The notes below the pieces were generated by a model. That model ran no database searches, had not been told where the DNA came from, and was given only the letters and a program-made list of their open reading frames with translations. The translations under genes and the position numbers were made by a program. Source: Nocardia pneumoniae NBRC 100136 (GTDB taxonomy: Bacteria; Actinomycetota; Actinomycetes; Mycobacteriales; Mycobacteriaceae). From it: DNA of 64,000 bases. Where the stretch lies: contig NZ_BAGF01000002.1 in NCBI RefSeq assembly GCF_000308755.1, positions 1 to 64,000 on the forward strand. Reading direction: 5' to 3'. Of the stretch, positions 43,722 through 52,789 are shown piece after piece; within the stretch, counting starts at the first letter, position 1, and the number at the start of each line of letters is the position of its first letter.

Positions 43722-44489
43722 TCAGATGCGGCGCAAGCCGTTGAGGAACGGGCAGCCCGCCAGGGTGCGCACGGCGCGGCTGAGTGCCTCGACGTCGTCG
43801 GCGGGGGCGCTGAACGGGAGGCGGAAGTCGTGGTCGCCGTCGAGTCCTTCGACGCGCAGGGTGAGTCCGTAGCGGTCGATGGCCAGCGGGTGCACGATGC
43901 CGTGTTGCAGGCGCGGCGGCAGGTGCCTGGCCAGCTGCGCGACGACGTCGGCGTGGTCGGCCTGCAGGTGTTGCAGCCACGCGGATTCCATGGCGCAGAA
44001 CGGGTCGGGCTGCGCCAGCCGCAGCTCGTCGCTGCTCACCGATTCGGCGCCGGTCGAGTCGGCGACCACGGCGGAGCTGATCACCAGCCGCAGCAGGGTC
44101 GCGCCGAAGCCGACGTCGAGCAGTCCTGGATGCGGGTTCTCCTTCGCCACCTCGGTGGCCAGGGCGCGCTGCGCTTGCGTGGGCACCGCCCGCACCCAGC
44201 CGCGCAGCCAGACCAGCGCGCGTACCGGCTCGCGCAGCGGCAGGGGCGCGTGGTCGGTGAGTTCCAGCACCGCGGGCGCCCCGTTCTCACCGGAGTTGCC
44301 CGCCAGGATCGCCGCGACCGATGCGGTCGGCACCGCGATCACCGCGTCGCCGCACGCTCGCACGTGATGCACGGACGCGGCGGTCGGATCGATGCCCGGC
44401 ATGGCGAGTACCGCCTGCTCCGCATGCACACACGCGCTGCGCACCCGCTCGGCAATGGACGGGGCGGCGGTCGGGGTCGGGCGCGGCAT
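43722..44489 (-). CDS. DUF2470-domain protein, IdeR-regulated (Rv3839-like)
   Basis: A 255-residue protein. The C-terminal DUF2470 domain (about 165-250) has HLQADHADVVAQLARHL, VHPLAIDRYGLTLRV and a terminal RTLAGCPFLNGL; the N-terminal part resembles a split beta-barrel (pyridoxamine-oxidase-like), typical of haem-handling relatives. ATG 44489 follows GGAGG at five bases; ATG 44519 would overlap the iron box. In M. tuberculosis the equivalent Rv3839 is, as I recall, raised in low iron. Function not proven. Confidence 0.85.
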   Translation of the reverse strand: MPRPTPTAAPSIAERVRSACVHAEQAVLAMPGIDPTAASVHHVRACGDAVIAVPTASVAAILAGNSGENGAPAVLELTDHAPLPLREPVRALVWLRGWVRAVPTQAQRALATEVAKENPHPGLLDVGFGATLLRLVISSAVVADSTGAESVSSDELRLAQPDPFCAMESAWLQHLQADHADVVAQLARHLPPRLQHGIVHPLAIDRYGLTLRVEGLDGDHDFRLPFSAPADDVEALSRAVRTLAGCPFLNGLRRI

Positions 44490-44518
44490 GCAAACCTCCG
44501 GTGCTCGATCGCGCTTCA

Positions 44519-44537
44519 TTAGGTTACCCTAAGCTAA
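44519..44537 (-). promoter_or_regulatory. IdeR (DtxR-type) iron box
   Basis: TTAGGTTACCCTAAGCTAA matches the IdeR consensus at 16 of 19 positions. It is 30 bases upstream of the DUF2470 ATG (44489), so iron-bound IdeR should block that gene. Rightward, a 14-codon reading frame (MNLFRKCFDPTERS, 44543-44587) begins six bases after it; whether that is expressed is unknown. Confidence 0.9.
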
Positions 44538-44728
44538 GTGACATGAATTTGTTCCGCAAGTGTTTCGATCCGACTGAGCGGAGCTGACTTCGCGACTTAC
44601 AGATACGTGGCGCAGCGGAGGGAGGGACGGCTATCACGGGCAGCGGATTCATGGCGGGCCTATCGCCCGGTGCGGGTGCGGTGGCCGTCGCCGCCGGATA
44701 ACGCGATGCAGGTTGTTAGCGTGAGGGC

Positions 44729-45142
44729 GTGTCGGAAAGGACGGAAGCCGGAGATCCGGTGCTGATGACGCTGTCGACGCCTCCGCGGCGCAGCCTGGTC
44801 GACGGGTTGGTCCGCAACCTCGGCGCAAGCGCCGCGGCGCCGATCCTCGAACTGGATGCGCCGGACGCCGACATCGCCGACTTCCTCGCGGTCGCGGCAC
44901 ACTCCGATAGCGGCTTCGTCGCACGAACCTCCTCCGGTCGGCGTGCGGTCGCCATCGTCGCGGCCACGGCCGCCGCCCTCTGCGGCGACGACATCCGCAC
45001 CGCCCTGAGCACGCCCGATATCGCGTTCCTGAGTTCGCTGAAAGCAGCGGCGGTCGAGGCCGTCCGATCAGTGCTCCTCGCCATCGAAACCGACGACGCC
45101 AACCATGTCATCGAGGCATTGCGGGTGCTCAGCCCCCGCTGA
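44729..45142 (+). CDS. Hypothetical protein near pheA
   Basis: A 137-residue soluble, Ala-rich, mostly helical protein (VSERTEAGDPVLMTLSTPPR at the start, VRSVLLAIETDDANHVIEAL near the end). No family recognised. GTG 44729 lacks a clear ribosome binding site; ATG 44765 is an alternative. Codon bias supports it being real. It lies about 95 bases upstream of pheA on the same strand. Confidence 0.65.
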   Translation: MSERTEAGDPVLMTLSTPPRRSLVDGLVRNLGASAAAPILELDAPDADIADFLAVAAHSDSGFVARTSSGRRAVAIVAATAAALCGDDIRTALSTPDIAFLSSLKAAAVEAVRSVLLAIETDDANHVIEALRVLSPR

Positions 45143-45237
45143 GCCGACGGAAGGCGAACGCGGAACACACCCCGTGCGCCGGTCCAGCCCTCGCAATCCA
45201 TGGGGAGCCGGGCGGGCTCGCCAGTAATCTCGTAACC

Positions 45238-46152
45238 GTGCCGCGAATCGCGTACTTCGGGCCCTCCGGAACCTTCACCGAGATGGCCCTCGCTCAACTC
45301 GAATCCTCGGGAGCCTTCGACGGGCCCGTGGAGCGGGTCGCCGCGCCCAGCCAAGGGGCCGCACTCGACCTGGTCCGCTCCCGCGACGTGGACGGCGCCG
45401 TTGTCCCGATCGAGAGCTCCGTCGAGGGGTCGATCTCGGCGACGCTCGACTCCCTGGCAATCGGCCCGCGTCTGCAGATCATCGCCGAGACCGAGCTCGA
45501 GGTGAGCTTTACGATCCTCGGCAAGCCCGGGACGACGCTGGCGGACGTGCGGACCCTGGCCGCGTACCCGGTGGCCGCCGCCCAGGTACGGCTGTGGATC
45601 GCCCGGCACCTGCCGCACGCGCGGTCCTACACCTCGGCGTCCAATGCCGCCGCGGCTGAAGACGTGGTGGCGGGCCATGCGGATGCCGCCGTGTCGACCG
45701 CGCTGGCAGGGGAGCGGCTCGGGCTGATTGCGCTGGCCTCCGGCGTCGCCGACCACGAGCAAGCGATCACGCGCTTCGTGCTGTGCACCCGGCCCACGGT
45801 GGCGCCGCCCGCCACCGGCGCGGACCGCACGTCCATCGTGCTGGAGCTGCCGAACGTGCCGGGATCGCTGATGCGCGCGTTCGCCGAATTCGCCACCCGG
45901 GGAATCGATCTGACCAGGATCGAATCACGACCCACCCGAACCGGCATGGGCACGTACCGTTTCTATCTCGACTGCGTCGGGCACATCGACGACACGGCGG
46001 TGGCCGAGGCGCTCAAGGCGCTGCACCGCACGGCGCGGATCCGTTTCCTCGGGTCATGGCCTGCGACCTCGGCAACCGGCACACCGCCGCCGTCGGACGA
46101 AGCGGCGGCGGAGTGGTTGATTCAGTTGAGAAAGGGGATGGCGGACCTATGA
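45238..46152 (+). CDS. pheA: Prephenate dehydratase
   Basis: A 304-residue protein. The dehydratase domain (about 1-180) has RIAYFGPSGTFTEMA, VPIESSVEGSISATLDSL and the TRF motif in AITRFVLC. The ACT regulatory domain (about 195-275) has VLELPNVPGSLMRAFAEFA and ESRPTRTGMGTYRFYLD. It turns prephenate into phenylpyruvate for phenylalanine synthesis and is probably feedback-controlled by Phe. The ACT domain is followed by a short tail. The stop overlaps the next gene (ATGA). Confidence 0.95.
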   Translation: MPRIAYFGPSGTFTEMALAQLESSGAFDGPVERVAAPSQGAALDLVRSRDVDGAVVPIESSVEGSISATLDSLAIGPRLQIIAETELEVSFTILGKPGTTLADVRTLAAYPVAAAQVRLWIARHLPHARSYTSASNAAAAEDVVAGHADAAVSTALAGERLGLIALASGVADHEQAITRFVLCTRPTVAPPATGADRTSIVLELPNVPGSLMRAFAEFATRGIDLTRIESRPTRTGMGTYRFYLDCVGHIDDTAVAEALKALHRTARIRFLGSWPATSATGTPPPSDEAAAEWLIQLRKGMADL

Positions 46153-46814
46153 CCGGTAGGTTGATTCTGGTCCGGCACGGTGAGACCGAAGGAAACGTCG
46201 CCAAGCTGCTCGATACCAAGGTGCCGGGGCTGCCGCTGACCGAACGCGGTGCGGCACAGGCGAAGACGTTCGGCGAGGGCCTGCTCCGGCCGCCGAAGGT
46301 GCTGTTCTCCTCGGCGGCGCTTCGCGCCAGGCAGACCGCGAGCTACATCGAGGCGGCCACCGGCGTGGCTGCCATGGTGCTCGACGGCCTGCACGAGGTA
46401 CAGGCCGGTGACCTGGAAGGGCAGCACAGCGAAGAAGCCCATCGGACCTTCCAGCGGATCTATCGCGCCTGGCACGAAGGCGATCTCGGGCTGCAGGTGC
46501 CGGGGGGAGAATCCGCGCAGGACGTGCTGGACCGCTTTCTCCCCGCGATCGCGCGGTTGCGAGCTACCTACCTGACGCCCGACGACGGTGCGGGTGATGT
46601 GATGGTGGTCAGTCACGGCGCCGCCATGCGGCTCGTCGGTCGCACACTCGCCGGTGTGCAACCGCCGTTCACGACGAACAACCACCTGGACAACACCGAA
46701 ACCATCGAGCTGGTCCCGATGTCCGACGGCGGATGGGAGTGCATTCGCTGGGGCCGGTTCACGCCGCCGTTCGGATACGACGTCGCGCCGACCTCCGACG
46801 ACCCGATGGGTTAG
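46149..46814 (+). CDS. Histidine phosphatase / phosphoglycerate-mutase-like protein
   Basis: A 221-residue protein. RHGETEGN holds the catalytic His, SSAALRARQTASYI the arginine, and VMVVSHGAAMRL the second His. It is co-translated with pheA (4-bp overlap), the same pairing as Rv3838c-Rv3837c from memory. The substrate is unknown; despite the name, phosphoglycerate mutase activity is not implied. Confidence 0.9.
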   Translation: MTGRLILVRHGETEGNVAKLLDTKVPGLPLTERGAAQAKTFGEGLLRPPKVLFSSAALRARQTASYIEAATGVAAMVLDGLHEVQAGDLEGQHSEEAHRTFQRIYRAWHEGDLGLQVPGGESAQDVLDRFLPAIARLRATYLTPDDGAGDVMVVSHGAAMRLVGRTLAGVQPPFTTNNHLDNTETIELVPMSDGGWECIRWGRFTPPFGYDVAPTSDDPMG

Positions 46815-46902
46815 GTGCGTGCCTCCGCCTTCGCTCCGGCCATGCGCGGGCTGAAGACGGACTACGTCCGGCAGCGCCCATTGGCGACGGCGGATGGCGA
46901 GC

Positions 46903-47730
46903 TCAGGACAATGTCGGATTCCGCGGGAAATCTTCGCGTTCCGGCAGCGAGTTGATCAGATCCTGTACCGCTGTGCGCAATCGCGCCATGGTTCCGCTGC
47001 TGAGGGAACTCCACTTGACCCCGTCGTCGGACTTGCTCGCGGTCGCGATGAATCGCCCTGCGCGCGTGTTGAATACGGCGATGTGGTTGTCGGCCACGTC
47101 CCTGGTGCCATCGCCGTACACGACACCGACGACCTCGGCATACGAGTGGATCTCGACCAAGGCCGCGGCCAGAGTCTTCGCGTCATTGGTGGGGTTACCC
47201 GCCTTCGCCAGGCGTGCCGCGGTGGCCGCGGCGTCACCGATGTCGCCGAAGATGGTGGCGAGTTCTTCGGTCGGAACGTTCATGCCGTAGAGCTCCAGCG
47301 GTTCGGCGTAGCCCAGCGCCGCGAGCACTGTGCCGGGCAGATCGGTCCCGGTCTCGTCGATGACGTAGGAGTCCTGCCCGCGAAGGGCGACGACCGGAAT
47401 GTCGACGCCCTTCGCCAGACAGAAACGACTGACCCACCCATCGACGATCAACCGCAGTGCGATGATCCAGTGCGGACGGTTCAGCGCGCGCAGCCGATTC
47501 TCCAGCTCGCTGTGTACGACGTCATCGAAGAGAAGCTCCCGCTGGATGAGCGACTCGGCGGCCGCGCCCATCGCCGTCCTGTGGTCGGCCACGTTGTCGT
47601 AGCGTGCCCTCGCGTTCAACACGACGGGAACCTCGATCTGCAGTTTCTCGATGAGAAACTGCATTTCGTCGAGCGACAGGACGACCGCCTCGAGCGTCGA
47701 TGGGTCGCGGCCTGCTCCGAGTACGGTCAC
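46903..47730 (-). CDS. EspG-family chaperone for PE-PPE proteins
   Basis: A 275-residue protein with the EspG layout: LDEMQFLIEKLQIEVPVVL at the N-terminus, ENRLRALNRPHWIIALRLIVDGWVSRFCLAK, then DVADNHIAVFNTRAGRFIAT and a C-terminal helix (SSGTMARLRTAVQDLINSL). EspG proteins bind PPE proteins and take them to the ESX secretion system. GTG 47730 overlaps the PPE stop (GTGA). No ESX core gene is in this window. Confidence 0.85.
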   Translation of the reverse strand: MTVLGAGRDPSTLEAVVLSLDEMQFLIEKLQIEVPVVLNARARYDNVADHRTAMGAAAESLIQRELLFDDVVHSELENRLRALNRPHWIIALRLIVDGWVSRFCLAKGVDIPVVALRGQDSYVIDETGTDLPGTVLAALGYAEPLELYGMNVPTEELATIFGDIGDAAATAARLAKAGNPTNDAKTLAAALVEIHSYAEVVGVVYGDGTRDVADNHIAVFNTRAGRFIATASKSDDGVKWSSLSSGTMARLRTAVQDLINSLPEREDFPRNPTLS

Positions 47731-48893
47731 CTAACCGTCCCGCTGATGTCACCGCCGCCGATGACTCCGTCGGCGGCGAACCGGCCGTCGTTGAAGTGCT
47801 CGGTCGACCGCAGGTAGTCCCGGCCGTTGTGCTCGGCCTCGTCGTCCTCGTCGCTGCGCGCCTGGTTCCCCAGCAGCGGGTTGCCATTGCCCGTGTTCGA
47901 CTGCCGGACCGGCGCCGCGTCGATCCGGTTGGCCGCGACGTTCTCCTGGGTCGGTGCGGAGCCACCGATCGTGCCGCTCGTGCCCCAGCCTTCCGGGAGC
48001 TTGAGGGAGCCGTTCACACCTGCCGCGGAGCCGATGCCGGTGAACGACACCGCGCGCGTCGTGGCAGCGCCACTGGCGGCGGCCGCGCCGGCGCCCATGG
48101 CCATCGGAGCAATGCCCGACATGGCAGGAGCGCTGGTGGTCGCCGCTGCGATCGCGCTACCCGCGACATTTCCCACTGTCGAAACGCCGGTGGTGGCGAT
48201 CGAGCCGACGGCCTGGGCCGCCTGCGTGGCGGCGCTTGCCACACCGGGGTTGCTCAAGAACGCCTGTGTGGCGGCCATAGCGGCCTGGATCGGATCGGCG
48301 GGGACCTCGGAGGCGGTGTTGGCCGCCTGTTCGGGGGTCGCGGTTCCGGCGCCGGCGGCGATCGGCGGCGGCATCAGGAACTCGGCGGGCGTCGCGAGCA
48401 TGGCGCTCGTCGCGGCCTCGTAGGTCTCCATGACCAGCGCGGCGCGAATGTCCATCGCGTTCCTGGCGATCTCCGCGGCCTCGAAGGCGCCGGACACCAC
48501 ACCCGGTGGGTTCGCCGACGCCATCAAGGCGGCGTTGACGGCCGCGATCTCCGGCGGGCTCGGCATCGCCAACGCGGCGACGGTGTAGGCGGTGGCGTTC
48601 GCCGCGGCCTTCGCGCCCATAGCGGCCGCCTGCACGCCCTGCTGTTCGGACCAGCCGAGGAAGCCGGTGAGCTTGCTCAACGCGGCGATACCGTTGACGC
48701 CCTGCATGCCGACGCCGAGTTCGGCCATCACCCTGGCGACGGTGGTCGTCGCGTCGACCCATGCGGCGGTGAGCCCGCCCCAGGCGGTGGCGGCGGCCGA
48801 GATCGGAATCGCGTGTGCGCCCGCGTGTAGGGTGGCCGAATTGATCTCGGACGGCCGCGCCGCCCAGATGACGCCGGTGACTCCTGCAACCAT
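47727..48893 (-). CDS. PPE-family protein
   Basis: A 388-residue protein. The N-terminal PPE-like helical domain (about 1-175) contains VIWAARPSEINSATL, where the usual PPE motif is PSE, then SAAATAWGGLTAAWVDATTT and MAELGVGMQGVNGIAALSKLTGF. The rest is Ala/Gly/Thr-rich and low complexity, ending with an acidic C-terminus (QARSDEDDEAEHNGRDYLR). GGGGAG lies about ten bases before the ATG. It should pair with the adjacent PE protein. Confidence 0.88.
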   Translation of the reverse strand: MVAGVTGVIWAARPSEINSATLHAGAHAIPISAAATAWGGLTAAWVDATTTVARVMAELGVGMQGVNGIAALSKLTGFLGWSEQQGVQAAAMGAKAAANATAYTVAALAMPSPPEIAAVNAALMASANPPGVVSGAFEAAEIARNAMDIRAALVMETYEAATSAMLATPAEFLMPPPIAAGAGTATPEQAANTASEVPADPIQAAMAATQAFLSNPGVASAATQAAQAVGSIATTGVSTVGNVAGSAIAAATTSAPAMSGIAPMAMGAGAAAASGAATTRAVSFTGIGSAAGVNGSLKLPEGWGTSGTIGGSAPTQENVAANRIDAAPVRQSNTGNGNPLLGNQARSDEDDEAEHNGRDYLRSTEHFNDGRFAADGVIGGGDISGTVR

Positions 48894-48942
48894 GTTTGAC
48901 TACTCCCCTGAATGAATGTTGCTGACGGTCTCGGTGGCGTAC

Positions 48943-49254
48943 CTACACCTGCATGGCGCTGATGCCCGCGGCACGCACCACGTCACCCGCGACGTGCTGG
49001 GCCAGCTGCATGCGCAGCGTTGCCGCGGCATGGTGGCATTCCAGAATCGCCTGCGCGATCGCGCGGTCATGGGACATCGCCCCCTGGTTGAAGTGGCTGG
49101 CGCTGACGAACGAGACTTCCTCTGCGCCGGAAGGCAATACGTGCGTCGCGGGCGCGGTGATCGCCGCGGCGGCGGCCAGCCGTTCGGCGACGAGGTCGAG
49201 CTCGGCCGCGGCGGCGAGAATGGCTTCGGGTGCGATCAGTACATGTCCAACCAT
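48943..49254 (-). CDS. PE-family protein
   Basis: A 103-residue protein, all helical and the length of a bare PE domain: IAPEAILAAAAELDLVAERLAAAAA, then VSFVSASHFNQGAMSHDRA. The PE dipeptide is at residues 9-10. AAGGAG lies upstream of ATG 49254. It is first in a PE-PPE-EspG unit, with 49 bases between PE and PPE. Confidence 0.87.
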   Translation of the reverse strand: MVGHVLIAPEAILAAAAELDLVAERLAAAAAITAPATHVLPSGAEEVSFVSASHFNQGAMSHDRAIAQAILECHHAAATLRMQLAQHVAGDVVRAAGISAMQV

Positions 49255-49418
49255 GACTCGACTCCTTCTAGTGGCTGTGGGGCGGAACCACGAGAATTCC
49301 CCCTTCGAGTGATAGGACGCGACAGCAACGCGATCGGTTCCATCGAATCCCCAACTTTTCGATTTCCCTGCCGATTACACACCCATGGCCGTGGGTACGC
49401 AATACGGCTCAGTGGAGA

Positions 49419-49769
49419 CTAGCCCCATCCCAGCTGATGCAGACGATCATCATCAATGCCGAAATAGTGTGCGATCTCGTGGATTACGGTGATCGCCACC
49501 TCCTCCACCACCTCGGCCTCATCGGCGCACACCTCGAGAATGGCCTCGCGGTAGATCGTCACGGTGTCGGGAAGCGCTCCGCCGTAATGACTGTCGCGTT
49601 CGGTGAGCGCGATGCCGTGATACAGCCCCAGCAGGTGCGGATCCTCCGGATTGCGCGGCTCGATCAGCACGACCACGTTGTCGATCGCGCGGGTCAGCTC
49701 GGGCGGGATGAGATCAAGTGCGTCGCCGACCAATTCCTCGAACCGGTCGTCGGACATCGAGACGGGCAT
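49419..49769 (-). CDS. Zincin-like metallopeptidase (Rv3836-like)
   Basis: A 116-residue protein. The zinc motif is VIHEIAHYFGIDDDRLHQLGWG, near the C-terminus. FEELVGDALDLIPPEL and VVVLIEPRNPED match a small family of minimal zincins found throughout bacteria. ATG 49769 or ATG 49757 could be the start. It is 10 bases downstream of the Septum_form gene on the same strand. Confidence 0.9.
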   Translation of the reverse strand: MPVSMSDDRFEELVGDALDLIPPELTRAIDNVVVLIEPRNPEDPHLLGLYHGIALTERDSHYGGALPDTVTIYREAILEVCADEAEVVEEVAITVIHEIAHYFGIDDDRLHQLGWG

Positions 49770-49779
49770 CTGCGATCGG

Positions 49780-50919
49780 CTACCTCGGCCGCGGCTGCGG
49801 CGGCAGCGGCGCGGCGCCCGGCAGCGGTGCGGGCGTGGAGCGTCCGTTGTTCGGCGGCGGCACCGGAGCCTGGCCGTTGATCAGGATGTCGCCCTTGGCC
49901 GAACCGGTGATCGGCGCGAAGCCTTCCTGGTCGGCTCCCTTGCCGATCATGCAGTCCAGCTTGCGACTGCCCGCCATCCAGCTGCGAGCGTCGATGTAGT
50001 CGAAGAACAACGTCAGCGTCTTGTTCCGGATGACGTCCGGTCCGCCCAGGTAGTCCGTCGAGGTGCGGGTGCACTCCTCCTCGACGAACTTGTCCTGCTC
50101 CTCCTTCGGCGGCGGGCCACCGGTGAAGTGGGCGCCGAGATCGACGGTGGAGACGATCTCCACGGCGTGCGGTTGCGCGCAGTCCACCGGATCGGTGGGC
50201 AGATTCTGGTTGATGCCGAGGCAAACGCCGGGCTCGTACACCCTGGACTGGTCGTGCTCGGTGGCGCTGCCGACCGAGGGCGGCGTGCCGACGCTGGCCG
50301 CGACCTGCAGCCCGCAGCGCAGGGTGCGGTCACCGTGCTGCCAGCCGTCCGGGCTGGGATACATCAGCCCGACAATGTATTTACCCCGCGGATCGAAGCG
50401 ACCGGACATGTATTTCTGCACCGCGGGCACGCAATGCTCTTCTTTGAGCTCGGTGAGCCGCAGCGAGTCCGGGAACCGCGAGCCGGGGCCGAACTCCTTG
50501 CCGGGATACCTGCTCATGTCGATGTCGGCGGCGACCTCGAACATGTGCTTGCTCGAGCAGTTCACCTTGACCAGGTCGGATCGGTCGGGTTTGGTCCAGC
50601 TCAGGCAGTCGCCCGTGGCCGCGGTGCCGAACTCCTTGTCCAGCACGGGATGCAGCGGTGAGCCGGGATTGTGCGCCTCGAGGCCCTTCTCGTTGTCGAA
50701 GCCGGTCACGAACAGCGTCACCAGGGCCGCGACCACGGCGCCGACGGCGACCGCGAGCAGACCCCAGCGCAAGGTATGCGCCGACAGATGCACGTCGCGC
50801 AGGTTGCTCTCGGCGAGCGCGGCCTTGGCCGAGTCGAGCGAGCGCCGTACCGCGTCGGCGCGCGAGGACGCGCCGCGCCGTGGCGCTCGCCGGGATCGGG
50901 ACACAGGTTCGAAGGACAT
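49780..50919 (-). CDS. Septum formation family protein (Rv3835-like)
   Basis: A 379-residue protein. A basic N-terminus (SRSRRAPRRGASSR), one membrane helix (WGLLAVAVGAVVAALVTLFV), then an extracellular Cys-rich region with CLSWTKPD, VNCSSKHMFEVAADIDM, HCVPAVQKYM and DCAQPHAVEIVSTVDLG, and a Pro-rich C-terminus. Septum_form repeats with paired cysteines are seen. Likely envelope-located; precise role not established. Confidence 0.85.
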   Translation of the reverse strand: MSFEPVSRSRRAPRRGASSRADAVRRSLDSAKAALAESNLRDVHLSAHTLRWGLLAVAVGAVVAALVTLFVTGFDNEKGLEAHNPGSPLHPVLDKEFGTAATGDCLSWTKPDRSDLVKVNCSSKHMFEVAADIDMSRYPGKEFGPGSRFPDSLRLTELKEEHCVPAVQKYMSGRFDPRGKYIVGLMYPSPDGWQHGDRTLRCGLQVAASVGTPPSVGSATEHDQSRVYEPGVCLGINQNLPTDPVDCAQPHAVEIVSTVDLGAHFTGGPPPKEEQDKFVEEECTRTSTDYLGGPDVIRNKTLTLFFDYIDARSWMAGSRKLDCMIGKGADQEGFAPITGSAKGDILINGQAPVPPPNNGRSTPAPLPGAAPLPPQPRPR

Positions 50920-50996
50920 CGCGGTCCATCATGGCAGTGTCCGCCCCGTGGTGCCACGACCTGGCCCGATCGGCGCGGCAGCCTGTCGCGGGAGGC

Positions 50997-52697
50997 TCAG
51001 CCGCGCAGCGCCGACAGGAAGACGCCGGGCAGCCTGGCGGGGTTGGCGTCCGCGTAGAACTCGGTCAGCCTGCGCCCGGTGGTCGCGGCGGTGGCGTTGT
51101 CGACGAACCACGGCGGTTTCGGCGACAGGGCGAGTTCACCGCCGAGCAGCGAGCGCGGCGCGGGCCGGAACGGACCGCGCACCACGGTGCGCTCGACGTC
51201 GTCGAGCAGCAAGGCGTTGTGCACGACGCCGATTCCGCTCTGCACGTCGTCCAGGGTGTGGCCGGGGAAGGCGCCCCAGGCGGCGCGCGGTGCGAGGAAG
51301 GCGAGCCCGGTCCAGGCGTTCACCGCGATCGCGCCGTAGCGCAACCGCTCGATCGCGCGGTCGAAGGCGATGCCGAGCCTGCGGATGGTCGTCGGTGGTG
51401 CGATCACGTTCGCGCCGAGCGTTCCGGTCAGCTCTGCGTTCGCGAAGTCCACCGCGCGCTGCAAGAACTCACCGCCCGCGTAAGGCAGCTCGACTACCCC
51501 GAGGACCGGGGAGAAGTACTCGGTGCGCAGCAGCGGGGTGCCGGTGCGCGGCAGCTGGTCGACCAGCACGCGGCCCGCGCCGAGGCGCTCGGCCTCCGGA
51601 TACGATGCCAGCGCGTCGGCGACGCGCGCATCGCTGCCCGGGTAATACGCCGTTCGCTGCGGCGCCCGCTCCATGGCTAGGCGCAGCTCGTCCAGGAATT
51701 CGTCCTTGCGGTCCCAGTTCGCGCTGAGCACCACCGCCTGCGACGCCACGCAGTTGTAGCCGCCGTTGTGCAGCCGCTGGGTGGCCACGTGCGCGGCCTG
51801 ATAGCGCAGGTCGGCGTCGGACCAGGCGCCGGGCACCACGATGGTCGGCGACACGCCGCCCAGTTCGCTGGTGATCGGTTTGTCCAGCAGCGGCCGGTTG
51901 TCCTTCTTCCGCTGCGCGGCCTCGGGGCCGGCGCCCCACACGATCGCGTCGTGGGTGTTCGCGCTGCCGGTCATGTGCACATGCGCGACGTCGGGATGGT
52001 GCACCAGGTAACCGCCCTGCTCCGCGCCGCCGGTGAGAATCCGCAGCACGCCGAGTTCGAGCAGCGGCTCGAACACCATCTCGAACACCGTGAACAGCGG
52101 GTCGGTGATCGGATTGAGCTTCAGCGCGACCACCCGGTTGTGCGCGTACAGCTCGTAGAGCGCGTCCAGCGGCGGGATCGAGGTGATATTGCCCGCGCCG
52201 AGCACCGCACCGATGCCGCCGGTCACGGTCGGGTCCAGCTGCGCCAGTCCCGCGTGCCTGCGGGCGGTGTCGGCGTCGACGCCGGGCCGCAGCCAGACCT
52301 CGCCGCTGAACCCGTTGAGCAGTAGCCGGTCGTAGCGGCCGTGCGGAAGGATCGGCACCGCTACCCGGCCGCCCGGCGCCTCCTTCAGCGCGAGACCGGT
52401 CAGCGGGCTGTGTCCGGCCTCCAGCGCGGCCAGAGTCGCCGACAGCGCGGCCGTGGCCTGCAACAGGGTGAGCGGTCCGGACATCCATTCCTCGCCGACC
52501 AGCGGTGAATCCTCGTCGAGGCCCTTGATGACGCACGCGGCCCGCACCCAGTCCTCGGCGAACCGGCCGGTCCGTGCGTGGATCTCGTCGAGGAGTTCGC
52601 GGCGGCGGCGCAGCGAGGTCGCGGCCCAGACCTTCTCACCCGCGGTGAGGTCGGCCAGCGCGTTGTCGATGGCGGTCTCGTCGAATGGGGTGCCCAC
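50997..52697 (-). CDS. Aldehyde dehydrogenase family protein
   Basis: A 566-residue protein. The catalytic Cys lies in [11 protein letters not shown], the general-base Glu in [13 protein letters not shown], and the NAD loop region in [15 protein letters not shown]. It is a divergent subgroup, longer than typical 480-500-residue ALDHs. GTG 52697 was selected for the N-terminal family-like [14 protein letters not shown]; no clear ribosome binding site. The substrate is unknown. Confidence 0.85.
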   Translation of the reverse strand: MGTPFDETAIDNALADLTAGEKVWAATSLRRRRELLDEIHARTGRFAEDWVRAACVIKGLDEDSPLVGEEWMSGPLTLLQATAALSATLAALEAGHSPLTGLALKEAPGGRVAVPILPHGRYDRLLLNGFSGEVWLRPGVDADTARRHAGLAQLDPTVTGGIGAVLGAGNITSIPPLDALYELYAHNRVVALKLNPITDPLFTVFEMVFEPLLELGVLRILTGGAEQGGYLVHHPDVAHVHMTGSANTHDAIVWGAGPEAAQRKKDNRPLLDKPITSELGGVSPTIVVPGAWSDADLRYQAAHVATQRLHNGGYNCVASQAVVLSANWDRKDEFLDELRLAMERAPQRTAYYPGSDARVADALASYPEAERLGAGRVLVDQLPRTGTPLLRTEYFSPVLGVVELPYAGGEFLQRAVDFANAELTGTLGANVIAPPTTIRRLGIAFDRAIERLRYGAIAVNAWTGLAFLAPRAAWGAFPGHTLDDVQSGIGVVHNALLLDDVERTVVRGPFRPAPRSLLGGELALSPKPPWFVDNATAATTGRRLTEFYADANPARLPGVFLSALRG

Positions 52698-52789
52698 AAG
52701 CCCACTATGCGCGCGATCCCGCGCCGATGGACCGCATCCTGGGATATCGGCGTGAAACGGCAATCCGCCGACCACTAGGCTGGTGGCCC

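Noticed and set aside
44543..44587. 14-codon frame MNLFRKCFDPTERS right after the IdeR box
   Set aside because: No ribosome binding site, and no gene follows that a leader peptide would control; kept only as a note.
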